Source: Lineus longissimus (Eukaryota; Nemertea; Pilidiophora; Heteronemertea; Lineidae). From it: a stretch of DNA of 64,000 nucleotides. The stretch is from assembly GCF_910592395.1 (NCBI RefSeq), contig NC_088316.1:13144001-13208000 (forward strand), given 5' to 3'. Shown in pieces: positions 1 through 13,647 of this stretch. A program made the position numbers and the translations under genes. Within the stretch, counting starts at the first letter, position 1; the number at the start of each line of letters is the position of its first letter. The notes under the pieces are model-generated. The model was not told where the DNA came from. It was given only the letters and a program-made list of their open reading frames with translations, and ran no database searches.

Positions 1-3000
1 ATTGAGAGATCTTTAGAGCCTGTCATTTTGTGTCAAAAGAATCCATTACTGCGCGCAGAAAGTTTTTTGAAAAGTCACTTCTGTTACTGCTGAGTCATCG
101 ATCTTCGCTTTTCACTGAATTCATTGTGGTACGGGAAGGAAAGATGTGCTGTCAGGTACAATTAACTAATATGTTTGACTTACATCCAAAAGGAATGAAA
201 TATATAGTTACATGTAGTGTCAGTTATAAGCAAGAAGAAGAACAACAATTTGTGTGATCGGGTCGTTCGGGGCTTAAAGAAGCCAATAGGGCATCCATCC
301 TAGGACCTTTATAAGAAACAACTTTCATTACAAGCAATAATTTCCTCTGCTTAATGAGAGAGCTGGATGTATCGTAACAATACGGACTCCCCCAGTAGAG
401 TGAAATGGCCTCACCTTCATGTAACAGGTGCGAATGTCTACAAGTTGCCTAACGCCTTTGCCACAACAAGCGATATTTCGAAAGCGGCTGAAGTAACTGT
501 ATATTCGTTTACGAGAGTTACTGAGTGTTGCAATACACGTCCAATAATCAGCCTTATATAGAAAATATCAAAAGGTAGTGAAAAGATTATCTCGTCCGGT
601 TTCGAGGCTGACATATACGATTCTACTCGACAGCGCTCGATCCAGATGTGTCATTGGCTCGTGCAGTTGATATGCCTACCAGTCCATTCGTGAATGTTGT
701 CCGCATCGTTTTGGGCGCGATATAGAGCGCCAAGTACTGGTCAGATGTCTTGGTTTTTATTGATCAACTACAGTGCTACATCGCTCGATACCTCGGCTTG
801 CCAAAAGCATATGGTTCCGACCAAGAGTGCGTCATTACTTTACTTACAATGCATCAGGTGGTCTGATGCACGCACAATCCTATAATATTTGACAAATCAC
901 CCTACTCCTTCCCAACACAAAAACCAATGGATATTTTCCCGTGCGAATAGTCCGTTTGGACACGTTTGTGTCATCAGAAAAAGTATGGAATGACGCTGAC
1001 GTTGGTGTGACTGCATTCCCCTGAGCATTAGCGGCAAAACAGTATATCTGATTACTTCCAAGCCTAAGGAAAAAAGCCAGAAAATGGGCGGAGTAGCGCA
1101 CTTACTTCGATGTTCATTGGAGACGGCCTGATTGTCAATACAACGTGTAAGGCATCCGTTCGCCTCACTTGGAAACTATTGTGTAATTTCCCATTTGCTG
1201 AGTGGCAAAAAGGCTTCTGTGTCGATTCATGGCAATTATGGACAAATAGACTACAGTTTACACCAAATAGCAGTGAAAGTAAGCATAAGTGGACAGCATA
1301 AATCCGCCAACGATACCATTTTGCAGTTTTTATCCAGCGGCAAACGTCGAAGGAGGCTAATAGGGGCAACGGAAACAAGGGGATAAAAGGTTTTATTCGG
1401 AGCGATCCATCGCAGTTATTGACCAATAGAATAGTTTGTACCAAACCGCATTGGGAAAAATAATGATCGTGGCAAAGACATCTGAATTGGTCCCTGCTTT
1501 GGTGCCCGGCTTTAATCGACCTGTCATCACCAGGCAGTCATTTCTTTGGGGTGATCGTATGGCCGAAGGGCTTTTGCAGAGGACGCAAACATGTCTTGGA
1601 TTGCAGGCTCTGAAGATATCAAAATTTGTCAGCGAGTGAATCCCAATGGCGTATACTAAAAAGAGCTATGTGTGGTCCCGTTAGATCTGCATTTCCTAGT
1701 ACTAGAAATAACGTTTAATCGAATCGAAGTTGCAAGCACGTGCGTGTACTTGTAGCAATGATGGATAGTGCTTAACCATTGAGACCATGATCTATCCTGC
1801 AATTAGCTAGACTGTTAGAAATCAATCGAAATATGTACCATCAGCACCACAGTACATGGTATCTCTTGCGTCAATAAATTACCTAGGCAAGATAAGAGGA
1901 TTGGATTGCTTGTCGAAGGGGATTTTTGGTGAGCATTGGAAAGAATCGATATTTTTGCCCAGAATAGGATTATTCGGTGAAGCTGAAGTAGTGATTATAT
2001 GATTGATGTACGCGGGGATACGTGGCGCACTCACTTGTCCTTGGTTGACGCTTTTTTCGGGAGAGCATATACCCAGGAACGTTGCTAGCATTGTGTTCAG
2101 TAGTAGCGAGGGGAGAATGATGTATCTGGAGTTCTATTGCTGTTTCATCGGTTTGTGATGGACGGTTCGAAGTCAGATTTCAAATATCTCGCCCATATTA
2201 TCAGCGTCAACCAAAGCCGTCGTATCAACGTATCAACGACTTGTCATTCCAATATTCCTACATCCGCTTCTGCCATGACTCGTACCCAATAGCCCATCTA
2301 CTCTGTCATGGCCGCAGATGGTCATGCCGGTCACGCCAGACCGCCTAATTCACCCATAAAGCACTGCTGATTCTTTATGTAACATTAGTGGCAAACACTG
2401 AACCACCCGGCATCAATCACATTAATCGGCACCATGCGTGTTGACCAATGCCGCAAAACAAGAATCAGATGGTCTCAACCCCCTGTCATGGCTAGTGAGC
2501 AAGAACCAATTTTAGACAAGTAACGAGGCATGACCTTTTGTTCCGGGAGGTGTTGACTGTGACTAATGGTATATGTACAGTTGTTATGTTACAGGAAGGA
2601 CGAGTTCATTGACAACGTTATTTGTTATGTGGGGGTATAGAGCCAGTGCACATACTAATGCGGCCGAGAGAAAACCTTCGAGAGTGGATATTTTCCTGGC
2701 CGAGAGGAATTGACTATCCTAGATAACAAAGAAGGTGGTCAGTGGACTCGTTCTTCCTGTAATATGACAAGTACCCCATTGTTTTCCATCGAACAGCCTC
2801 CCATGTTTTAGATGGGAATTTACTTCATTTTGATTGCGTTTTAACTGCTTTAGAATGTTGTAGTCAAAATGGTGATGCCGTTGGTCAACCCTCATAGCTG
2901 CATGCATCTTGTCGCCATGGAACTTTCTGCGCGTCCTCTTCTTTAACTGATCCGACACCTGTAATGACCAAGCAAATGAAGGAAGATAGAGTATTTCATT

Positions 3001-5531
3001 AAAGGCAGGTCACTTCATTGAAAACACCACGTCTTGCGTGATGACCTTTCAAAAAACAGCCTAGCGAAGCAATTTGTAGCAGAATCGAGACATTTCCTTG
3101 GTAACTACACTGCGCTAGGGAGTCGTTAATGTCATCGTTTATTGAAAACGCCTTTATTTTCTTTCGGCAGATTACATGACATCTTCTGTAATCAGATTGT
3201 CCAAGATATTGCACCTGCTTTCCAAAACAAAGATGATACTTTGGCGAGAGCCTTTCTTTCTATACAGTGACTTGCAAAAGGCTAGTTTCTTTCCGAGTGG
3301 GCGCATGAAATTGACCTGGCAAACTGTAGGGAAGATTTTAGGGCTTTTCACTCTACAGTAGAGAGTTGATACTCTAACAACTTGTTCAAGGGTTTGATAA
3401 TTGTTTGGCGTCTCTCAGACACGAAACTTTCCCTTGCACCTCGTCTGGCGATAATCATGCCAAAGTAATGGTAATCGTCGTTCGGTGATTTCGGCACGTT
3501 CAAGTACACCCAGTTCCCTTATACGTTCCATCAAAGGTCGCAATCGAATTGGAGAATATTGGTTCGAAATCAACTCCAATTACCCCCATACGTTTCCGTG
3601 AAGCACGTCGTCTAATACCGGCTCACCAATCCTCTAAGGAAGCAATTTCTTCCGATCCCTCCCATGGCCAGAATTCTCATTGACCAAATTCTCCAAATCT
3701 CTTTATTTATCGGAAACATATCAATGGTTCCGACACGTTCATCAGTCACTGGCGAGAGATATGTATATCCGTTTATTCTCTAAGCTTCGAACTTTAAGCG
3801 CGTTGGTGGACCTGTTTAATCTCATTTTTCAGGGGTCAGGGGTCAGGTTTGTGGCATAGTCATAATACAAAATAAATTATTTCGCTTATTTCACGTCAGT
3901 ACAGAATGCCGTTTTTGGCACAGAATTTGGCTGTACTCAGGTTTGTGGTAACAAATATTTTCGGTGTGGCTGCCAAAATCGGGGGCGGCCGGGGCGAGAA
4001 ACACGCTTTGATTTTTACAGCCCTGATGAGCCGCAAGAGGCTGCTTGTTAGGCGGGGATTAGACTGACTGGGATTAGATGTTGAAGACCAACCTTCACTT
4101 AAATTTCCTAGTTTGCCTTTGTAATTCAAGCCGTGGTTACCAACTTGAGCACGTAGCCGACTTTCCAATGCCGCCTCGATATTGACAGTCAGGCTCCTGA
4201 CATGATGAGAGTTATCGCATACCTCACTTTACTCTTCGAGCTACATGACTTGTCTATTATTCAAGGCAGAGGCTTCAAGGTTAAGCACGCTTTCGGACAA
4301 TTTCCAATGCGATCTCATGTTTCGCACTCACATTTCATGGCGCTGGATGATTGAAATATATATCGGGTGGGCCACAAAAATACGAGTAACGTTATACTAA
4401 AAATGTAATTGTTTAAAAACTAAAGGAATTACGATGTAAATATTGTCATTCATTATTGCATTTCCGACTAGACTTTCTGTCCTGCCTGGTGTAACTTTTT
4501 TACATCAAGTTTTAAACAATTGTTATTTTCTATATGTCCCTCCGATTTCTCAGCGAATGCGACAATGGTTATGTCGTTAGAATTAGAGGTACACTCTATA
4601 AACCATTTATACTAACTTTATAGTCCTTAGTGGTTTCTTTCGTGGAATCTCATCGCTTTATTCCCTATGAAACTGTTATAGGATTTGATATCTATTCAGT
4701 GTCGTACAAGCGCTAGCTTATACGTTTCAGTTATTGAAAAAGCAATGCTTGCATGATAGTGTTTACGAACATTACTTTATTATGCTTTAACTATCCAGGC
4801 CGTCTCATTTTTGCATAAATAGTTTCCGAAGCAATCTCATCATTCTTTGAAGCTTTGTGTAGATCTGGATCTAATCCGAATACGGTATCTTTCCACTTAT
4901 TCTTATCGAAATCCAATGTCATTCGCAATCAGTTCGACGTATTCGATTAGGACATCATATTCAGGACCCTAGTCATGTGCATCATGTCATTACTTTGACC
5001 AAATTCTAGGAATAAGATTAAACACGGCGTGCCATACATGTAGCAATGAAATTGAAGATGGTGATGGCATGGATCTGGATAAAACCATTTTTCCGTTGAC
5101 CGACTCTGTCTATGAACACCTGGTACGATTTCAGGCTGTGCGACGATTATTCGTCATTAGAATGGCAGTTGCTGTATTTTTTCACGGTCCCATCAGAATT
5201 GTTAACGTGGAGAGACACTCCATTTATCGCGCACATCGGATGAACTGTTCTTATATCCCATTCAAGGACACGTTATCCCATATTTCTGTTCGCATTTCTG
5301 TCAAAAAAAGCTCAAAAGGGTCTATCAGTGCGTCGATTATGATATAAGACGAAGGTCATTTATTTAAATAATTTCGCAACATTCTCTAGCAGTGCTTTCT
5401 CACATTAATCAAAATATCAGAAACATTACATCATCCTTCTTTTCGCGAGTATATCACGTATCGTATTGTCCTTTTCCTGCTTCTATCATCAGCTGATCAC
5501 GTGATACCCATTGTCTCGTGATATATCAAGG
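1..5531. other. No gene recognised
   Basis: I read both strands and found only short open frames (under about 130 codons) with no recognisable family, no coherent run of splice-bounded exons and no RNA gene. The longest, on the minus strand near 1.1-1.4 kb, has no domain character. The stretch is mixed-composition intergenic DNA, or an intron of a gene lying outside the window. Confidence 0.5.
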
Positions 5532-5607
5532 ATGCCTATAAAAGAAGGTTCCGATATCCCGGTAAAGCCCAAGCCGGTGAAAGCACCCAAAGAGGATTAC
5601 CAGCAGA
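5532..5607 (+). CDS. Doubtful isolated first coding exon (about 25 codons)
   Basis: An ATG at 5532 opens a lysine- and proline-rich stretch that reads MPIKEGSDIPVKPKPVKAPK followed by EDYQQ. It runs straight into a good splice donor (GTAAGAAG) after 5607, leaving phase 1. The composition looks more protein-like than its surroundings. I could not find a following exon with matching phase, and no family is recognisable. It may be the first exon of a small gene, a decayed exon, or chance. The frame stays open about 17 codons past the donor before a stop. Confidence 0.2.
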
Positions 5608-5879
5608 GTAAGAAGAAACAATTCAATATCAGAATTGGCCCATCATTCACTTGACATTATGATATTATCATTGTTGTATAGAAAGGACAAAAAAAGTGAT
5701 GAAGAAAATCCGAACATTTGTTGACAAGCCTCCACGTATTCATTGCATACTGGCACCAACTTGTTTCAAACCGTAGATACTACATGTGTCCCGCGCCCAT
5801 ACGGATAGGCACCAAAACGGACAGAATATCTCCCATGTGGATCGTGCCCATATGGATCTTGTGATTTATCATGCCCGAG

Positions 5880-6435
5880 AGTAATGCCCGAGTAATGTGG
5901 GAGTCATTCCCGTATGAAACTCAACCAACCTTGATTATAGGAATCCAACAATAGTTTGTGTTAGTTTGGACTATACAATGTAATCTACATGTACGCTATA
6001 ATAATTCGAGTAATGCCCGTGTAAAACTCAACCAACCTTAAATAAAGATATCCAACTATAGTTTGTGCTACACGTAGTTTAGACTATAATCTACATGTAT
6101 ACTATATAATTCGAGTAATGCCTGTGTAAAACTCAACCAACCTTAAATAAAGATATCCAACTATAGTTTGTGCTACACGTAGTTTGGAATATAATCTACA
6201 TGTATACCATATAATTCGAGTAATGCCTGTGTAAACTCAACCAACCTTAAATAAAGATATCCAACTATAGTTTGTGCTACACGTAGTTTGGACTATAATC
6301 TACATGTATACTTGATAATTCGAGTAATTGCCGTGTAAATATCGTTATCCAACTATAGTTTGCGCTAGTTTTGACTATCATCTATACTTGATTATGGGAG
6401 TACTGCCCGAATAAAATTCAACCAACCATAAAACC
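5880..6435. repeat. Tandem repeat, period about 105 bp
   Basis: The unit anchor AATTCGAGTAATGCC recurs at 6003, 6108, 6213 and 6317, giving spacings of 105, 105 and 104 bases. Each unit also carries CTCAACCAACCTTAAATAAA, TCCAACTATAGTTTGTGCTA and AATCTACATGTATAC. The outer copies, near 5885-6002 and 6317-6430, are degenerate and shortened, while the middle copies are almost identical. No coding frame runs through it. Confidence 0.9.
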
Positions 6436-9400
6436 AAACGAAGATAATTAAGTGAAAAGAGGTATGGCACCATGTCGTTCGATAATGTTACCATGATGGT
6501 GGACTCGAGACTCATTGCTTTGATGTCACCGTCAAACCTATCAGGTTACAGAATGGATTTCCTCCTGCTGTTCATTCACGGGATTTCTGAGGGCGAAATT
6601 CTAATGAGAAAACTTATAAATGTGTGAAATGTCATCACGATAACAATATGTTATTTTCGAAATAGCCAACAGATTTGAACTTTAAATTAATGCTTCGTGC
6701 AACATGTCGTACTAAGTGTATAAAAAAAGATTAAATGCTTTTGATTTTGAATATTCATGCAAACACCGATCACGGGAATACCCCCACGTGATAAATTCTT
6801 CCGCAGCGAATGGAATTGCAAATTTTAGCTGATGAGTTTTAGATCAGTGTGATAAAAAAATTAATTTCAAATTCTTCGTCACATTTCACAGTGTTATTCC
6901 AATACTGAGATAATGATATTAATGCAATCCACGTGAAAAATCGTCAATTCCAATTTATGGAAAAACTTTTCAATTTGTGGAAAAACGAGATGTGTCTTTT
7001 ATCATTGTTCCGTCAACATTGCCATTTGCCATTAGTGTCAGGTGTTTTCTCACTTTGCGTTCAATTTTGAGATCACGAGGCAAGCATCTCACGACTACCG
7101 CTGCGTGAAGTTCACTTATATAGCCAAATACGTGCAGTGCAATTTAAATATTACGTTTCCATATGCCATTGCATCCTCTGCAGTGTAAGCTACCCGACTA
7201 ACATGATGAAGCAGTGTGTTTTTGTAACGATTTTTTTTGGCTGTGGCGTCTTCAAAACACAATTATCCATCGATCCAATGTGAAGGATAAGCAAAATCGA
7301 CAGTTTGATAAACGACTTGGTTAAATCCGATTTATTTGTGACTCGATCATTCTGTCTGCTAAGACACTGAGTCAAGGCATTTCCCCACCGGAACAAGTTC
7401 GGTAAAGATTATAGGTTTACCTTGTCCGTCCGCCCTTCCGGCGTGCGTGCGTCTGATTGAGACAGTTTCTCGCAGATGGGAAGTCGGGTTGTTTTATACG
7501 GCGTTATACCCTTGTCTTACACATACATGAACGATTTCTTCTATCTCTTATACATTGTAAAATACTTCGGCCATTGGTGCCATGACACTCTACGTGTACT
7601 ATACTATACATGTGCGTCAATTATTAGAAATCATGTGAACATCACGTTATTTTACCACTTATCTCGCAGTTAAAAGTATTTAGGCCAAGCCCAATACACG
7701 GTCTTTTTTTATTAAACAAAGCCCGCGCTCACACCTCGGCCTGAAGTCCCTTTGTTCTACTACCTAATCAAATGGTTATCGGGACAAGTCTTGATAACAT
7801 CGACGCCCGCGAAACAGCTTTCATGGAAGTCGATAGGCCTATACACCTTTCCAGAAATGGGGCGCTGAGTGTCCGAAATAGTGATGTCATAAGGGGAAAC
7901 TAGGCCTTATGGTGGAGGGACAAAGGAGATGGTCATGGTTGACCAACACACCTGAATGCCTTTAATGACGGACAAGGGGGAAAAAGTTAGTTCCGATGCA
8001 AGCCACCAATTTCGGGAAGCATATATACCAGCAAGGGCAATAAACATAATGGTGAAGGTACATATATATACCACTGCACCAAAGAGTTGGCGTTTCAAAT
8101 GTCGAGATCCTCACACTCCCGGACCAATTAGTAATTGAACTACAAGTTCGTGTTACTCTCAGTTGGTGCAGTGACACTCTCTGCTCGGGTTCAGTCTGCT
8201 TCAGATGGTCGGAACCATCAGTAGGAATGCGATCGGAACAAGTTACAGGGTCAATAGGTTCAATATAGCAACCGAGAGGACGACTACGAGTTGTTTTGAA
8301 TGTGAAGATGCTACAATTATTGATAGCGCTATAGCTACATATTCGGATTAATCAGCAGCGGGTGTCTTCGAGTGGTAAATGGCGTCGCCGTGCCCCTCAT
8401 GTCTTCGTGTCGCGGTTCTTCGTATGATTTGAAGTATTTGCGTGGAAGTTAGTTTGACATCGGGTACATCGGTCAATGGGTTGATGTTGTTTGGTATTAT
8501 AAGGTCAAGAAGACCCTTTGATAAGACTTTAGAACAATGGGAATCTATACCTAGGTGCGCGCCGACTATGTTGAAAGACAATAGACAGTGTATTGAACCA
8601 GGCCTGAATACTTTTAACCGCAAAGTAAAGGGCCAAAATAACGCAATGCTGCGGATTCGTGAGATCGAAGATGTCTCATGATGAATGTAACCACAGGATA
8701 CCGAGCCACTTAACGGAAACCACAGCTGCGCATTCGGATCAATTAGCGATCGATCTCTCCGAGTGCTCAACGTATTACCCTAATTCTGCGGCGTAACACT
8801 TCGCTTTTTCTGCAAGTAAAAGGAAATCCGGATTTGGAACAGGATCTACATCAATTTAATCATTGGCGTAATAGCGGATGATGGATTCGAACTTCGTGAT
8901 CGTGCATATTGATAACCATCTCAACTTGAGGAGCACTAGTTTGAACTCGAAAATGTCCGCTTTAAAACTTGAACTGAAACCCATCCATGACAATCAGCAT
9001 CAATTGTCGTATTGAGCAGTATTTTTTAGGAATTGATACTGAACTGACATGACTGGAATTATTGGTTGTTCGCCAGACGCCGCGAGGATGGTACTTAAAT
9101 GTAGACCAAAAAACGACCGGAGGCGGTGGCAGAGCTCTTTGGTAAAATGGTGGCTTCACTCAAGTGATGTTTGGTTAGACAACCAATACCGACAGTGCGA
9201 TATCAATTTCCATTCTTTTAAAATTTCGATTCTATATTTGTGATTTTAACTCCTTTTCGACTGCTTTCATATTTTACATCAACCCATCATGCGGTTATGT
9301 TTGCCGGACCATAACCGCTGCAGTCAAAACGAGGCTCAGTGGGCGCATAATGCATTATACACTGTAAACTGTGGCTCATTGTAAGAAAGATGTTATTAAA

Positions 9401-9779
9401 TTTTCCGATAAAAAGATCAGACATGAACTTTTGATATGCGCAAATCAGTGCTTTGAAAAGGAATTAGATATCGATTCACTACTTGATTAATCGGTGATGT
9501 TAACTTATTCCCATCCATTTTCATGTAAGCCGTGTTTTCAGTAATCATTCAAATTTTAAGACATTCATTAGTTCGTGTCATTAAACTCTAATGTCATTTA
9601 ATTAATTCGAATGGAGATTAATGGACCAACGCGAACATTTGGTAATAACTCGCTCTGAATTGCATACAGATGCTGAATAAAGGTCCCGATAGTCTCCTAT
9701 CAACTCATTAATCAACTGGTGAATCCTAATTTTTAATTGAATCGAACTTTGAATTCAAAAGGGATTGGAACAGAACTAG

Positions 9780-9990
9780 AAAATCACTTTCTACTTTGAT
9801 TCAAAAATCGCCCCAGGAGCTAAAACTAATCGAGCGGACCGAATCAAGATACAGAGCTTGGTCTCATTTTTCTATCAGAAAGATCTTCCATCAACTATGA
9901 ATTGGAAAATTGTCACAGGAGCTAAAACTACTAAAGACCGAATGGTCTAATAGTAATTTTTCTTTAAGAAAGATATAGTAATGTGGGTCT
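9780..9990. repeat. Degenerate tandem duplication, period about 102 bp
   Basis: CAGGAGCTAAAACT occurs at 9814 and again at 9916. It is followed in both copies by a GACCGAAT word, a GGTCT word and an ATTTTTCT...AGAAAGAT stretch. The two copies have diverged by many substitutions and small indels, so the duplication is old. Confidence 0.6.
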
Positions 9991-11503
9991 GCGGATGGTC
10001 ATCAGTTCTTTATAAATTGGTATAGGTGTTTCATTTAATCTAATTCGTTTACTCCTACGTCACAGCTAACGCAAAAGCGATTACGTATATATCCGTTTCT
10101 TTTTACAGGTATGAGGAACTGCTTTTTTTCGATGATGAAAAATCTCCTTTGTCGCAAACAAGATTTGGTAGCCCATATCTCTTCTGTTATCAAATCAATG
10201 TTTTTTTTTAGTGCCGTATTTCATGAGAAGTTGTCATACTTTGGCATTTTTAGCGCCTTAGTGCAATGGCCCATGTTTTCGTATAGACGCCTGGATCTTG
10301 GTTCGTGTTGATTTGTGCATCTGCCGTTGACGTGGTCCTCTAAAAAACATGGAGTTGCAGGCTAAAGGATGCTGTCCGATTTTATGTGGACGCCTTTATA
10401 AACGAAACTGTTGCACCATTCCGTCGCCAGGGACAAACCTGTCATGGCTGGTCTTCGTCACGTTTCTATACGACTGACTTATTCAGTCGAAGGTTGCTCC
10501 TGCTGTAGCCATCGTCGTCGCGAGCCTCGACCAGTGAAGGGTGTAGGGCGGGGCGGGAAGAGATTATCGATAAACACAACAACTCAAAGTTGTTTTAAAG
10601 TATTAAACTTTTTAATCCGTTCTTTGGTCACAGTCACCTCAGGTGATTAGAGTCCGCTTGGCGTTTCCATTTTCCGGCGTCTTTTTAACCACATGTTATG
10701 TAAAATGGCAATTCAAAACTTAATTCTTGAAAGTTTTGAAAGGGGATGGTTTGTGGTATACTGCTTGTGGCATTTGGACGATTGTTGGAAGAAAGAAGAT
10801 TATTACAGGCCCGCTAATTCAAGTCCGTCGCTATTTGCCAGTGTGGCCACTGGTGAATTTCTGCCGTTGCATTCTTTGCCGTCACTATACATACACTCGA
10901 CTCGAAGAAAAATTCAAATGTCAACGAATGTCGATCACAGGCGTGAAAATAACGATGTAGTTCTTTTCTCGAGAGCATGTTGACCAACTTGAAATTTTCC
11001 TTCCGGGTCAAATATGTGTAAACTCCATGCAAAAGCATGTCCCATATTCGCCGCAACTCCGTTCTCGACATGCTGAAGTTTACCGCAATGGACGTTAGAG
11101 GACTTTCTATTTCGATGGGTTATGTTGGGAGAAGTACTTAAGTGTGCTTGAAACGCCTTATACATGTATGCCGAAAAGAGGGCGATTGCAAGGTTTATGA
11201 GTAAATGAAGCCGAAAGAAAAGGCCTCGCTTCACTTGGGTATTTTTTCGCTGTGGTCGGCAAAACTACAAAATTAAGGTGCCACCTGCCCAGCGAATACT
11301 TGATATCTAATTAAATAACCGCTCGGGCCAAACGTACTCTTGCCGAGGCGGTGTGACCGCTGAGGAAGAAGCGTGTAATCAGGCATCTGGACAGAGAACG
11401 AGCAACTACCTGCTCATGTATTTACACCAATCAAAGAGTACATGTAGGCTTTTCGTGAAGATAAACATCGAAAGCCTGCCAGACAGATGTAACAAAAGTG
11501 GCG

Positions 11504-11538
11504 CCCCCCACCCCCACCCCCCCCCCCACCCCACCCCC
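11504..11538. repeat. C-rich low-complexity tract
   Basis: A run of cytosines is broken only by single adenines. The minus strand therefore carries six runs of four or more guanines within 35 bases, a pattern able to form a G-quadruplex. It lies about 2.1 kb upstream of the ARHGAP6 start codon, and no function can be assigned. Confidence 0.7.
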
Positions 11539-12339
11539 AACCTCGTACTTATTTGCTCAGTTGGCAACTTTGAAACATTAAAACAAACATCAGCCGGCTC
11601 CATCCTTTGCTACAGATGGTATTCATTCTATGGAATACTTCAGTAATAATTAACATAATACTTCCTGAATAGTCGCTAATTAACTTTTTATTTGACGGTA
11701 ATTAGTATCATTTGTGTTCTTTTACAATGTCGGTGAGCATTCGGGTGTGAACAGTGTCCCACAGGGATGATGCGGAACACTTGCGGCTGATGACAAGCTG
11801 CGACCGTGTGAAAGAGAAAATCGCCTGCACTGTATACAATGCATTTTTCTTTTCGGCGCCGTGGTCGGCCCAGCTTGACCACGAAGTGTCTTTCCACACA
11901 CTAAACTTCTCTGGTTTGGCAGAGTAGGCGAATGTTCTTCTTTACGATTAAAGATAAATAAAATATAACTTTGTATTTATTATATGATATCGCGAAGACA
12001 GAATAAAGTCATCCGATGAGCGCACATCAGTGATAGTTCCAGTTAGTTGTAAGATGTTGTCTTCCCGATGTTTCGTAACTCATTTGGTCAAAGTCAGCCT
12101 TGTTTGAACAATTGTTTTCGGCCACAATACGTCAGAAGAGATTGAGACTTCATCATACACTTAACTTCAAAATTTCATTTCGTGTCGCGCTGGTTCTCCT
12201 TTTTACGATGCGTTCATTGAAAGTTGACGGTCTCAGAAATTAGATGATACAGTGGTGGCATTTGTATTAAGAAGAGTGTCATCCTGTAATAGAAATTAGG
12301 AAATGCTCAGAATAATTAATCCTGGCATAAAAGACGCCG

Positions 12340-13647
12340 GGTTACATGGAACTTGCCAATAATTCGTAATCCGAACACAATATGTCACAAAAACTCTGTC
12401 GCACCGGGGTGTCCTCCAGAATGTTATTGTCCAGGGAGGTTTATCAGCAGGGTGGCCCTTTATTCCGCGCACCCTAGCCAACAATACCAACGATTATCCT
12501 CACCCAATGGGGCTAGCGATGTTTGTACAGGGTTACCTGGTGTTGCTTGGACATTGTCAAGGGGTAGGCTACATGTCGCGGAAGATTGTACGCACGGGAT
12601 TAGGAGTTTTGGTCAGAAGCCAAGAAAGGTAAAGCCACAAAAAGGGTCTCCGTAGTTTGAGGCCAGCAGGCGGCGTGGCAAGACGGGCGGGAAAACTGTG
12701 CGCAACAAATCCGGCGACAGATTCGGCCGAGGACGGACTTTCACACGGACGCCGCCGCACTGCCGGGGAGACTTACCGTACTATCGACTGTCTGCTTGTG
12801 GGACTTCCTCGCGGACCCGGACTTGTCCCTTTCTATTCGGCGGGAAACCGTAGGTGTACACGCAAAACTCGACATTTCCCGGTGTTACCGAGTGTGACGT
12901 TACTTATAAAGCCTGGCCCACTTTTCTTCGAGCCACTCAGCGGGCATTCTCGGCATTCGTATCGTAAATGTGGGTCAGAGTGTGAGAGGCTTCGATTACT
13001 TAGATCAACACGCGCCTCCAACAGAAGCAGGCGAATCCATCGATGCAGGAATCTGATTGACGATAAGAACAATTCAGATGGACTTTCATTCACACAATTG
13101 GTTGGAATATCGTACAGTGTGCATTATTGTCTGATTTAAACAATAACTTTTGGCATTCCACACATAATATCGTCCTGTTTGTCATATAAGGCCTCAAGCG
13201 CTTAGAAGTGTCCTCTATTCAAATATGATTTATTCTGGCGGAGAATTCGTTGATATCAAAAATTGTCCATGCGTGGTCTTCATTTATGATCTGAAGGACC
13301 ATTGAAATGTTCTAAATTCAATCTAAAACCACTACATGTTCAGTCGCATTGACGACGTACGGCAACTGGAATCCGGAGTATAGGCATTAATTGGTGATCT
13401 TCGGATTGAATTTGATCTTGACTGCTACCGATCTTTGAAGACAGTATCTCATTTGCCAGACTTACTCAGGTGCCCGTTTTGCTTTGGATTTCAAGAAAAT
13501 TTGACTACTACCGCTTTTAGATTGATCGACTACACGCTATACTTTGTACAATATACGGGCCCGTATATACACGAAAGGGTGGTCTAAATCAAATTCAGGT
13601 TTTTTTAACGGATTATTAGCAAAGACTTATTACCTTAACACGGATTA
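12340..13647 (+). promoter_or_regulatory. Probable 5' region / leader of ARHGAP6
   Basis: The sequence just upstream of the ARHGAP6 start is richer in G+C and CpG than the introns, most clearly at 12.65-12.98 kb. It contains open frames without domain character and ends with an in-frame stop (TAA at 13636-13638) twelve bases before the start codon. This suits a promoter plus 5' UTR. A transcription start and any leader intron cannot be placed from sequence alone. Confidence 0.3.

Larger units (their letters stand above)
6436..12339. other. No gene recognised
   Basis: Outside the repeats listed separately I see AT-leaning non-coding sequence. A minus-strand open frame of 140 codons near 8.35-8.77 kb has no recognisable domain, and no splice-linked neighbour was found. 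A locally CpG-rich patch near 10.4-10.6 kb could be a distal promoter or untranslated exon of ARHGAP6, but nothing proves it. Confidence 0.45.

Noticed and set aside
1064-1444. Minus-strand open frame of 126 codons
   Set aside because: Two plus-strand frames overlap it, no domain or splice partner was seen, and its composition does not look coding.
8348-8770. Minus-strand open frame of 140 codons
   Set aside because: No hydrophobic pattern, motif or family similarity could be seen, and an overlapping plus-strand frame is equally open.
12657-13139. Open frame of 160 codons upstream of ARHGAP6
   Set aside because: It starts at TTG, is compositionally irregular and Arg-rich from CpG content, and shows no domain. 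It fits a GC-richer leader or promoter better.
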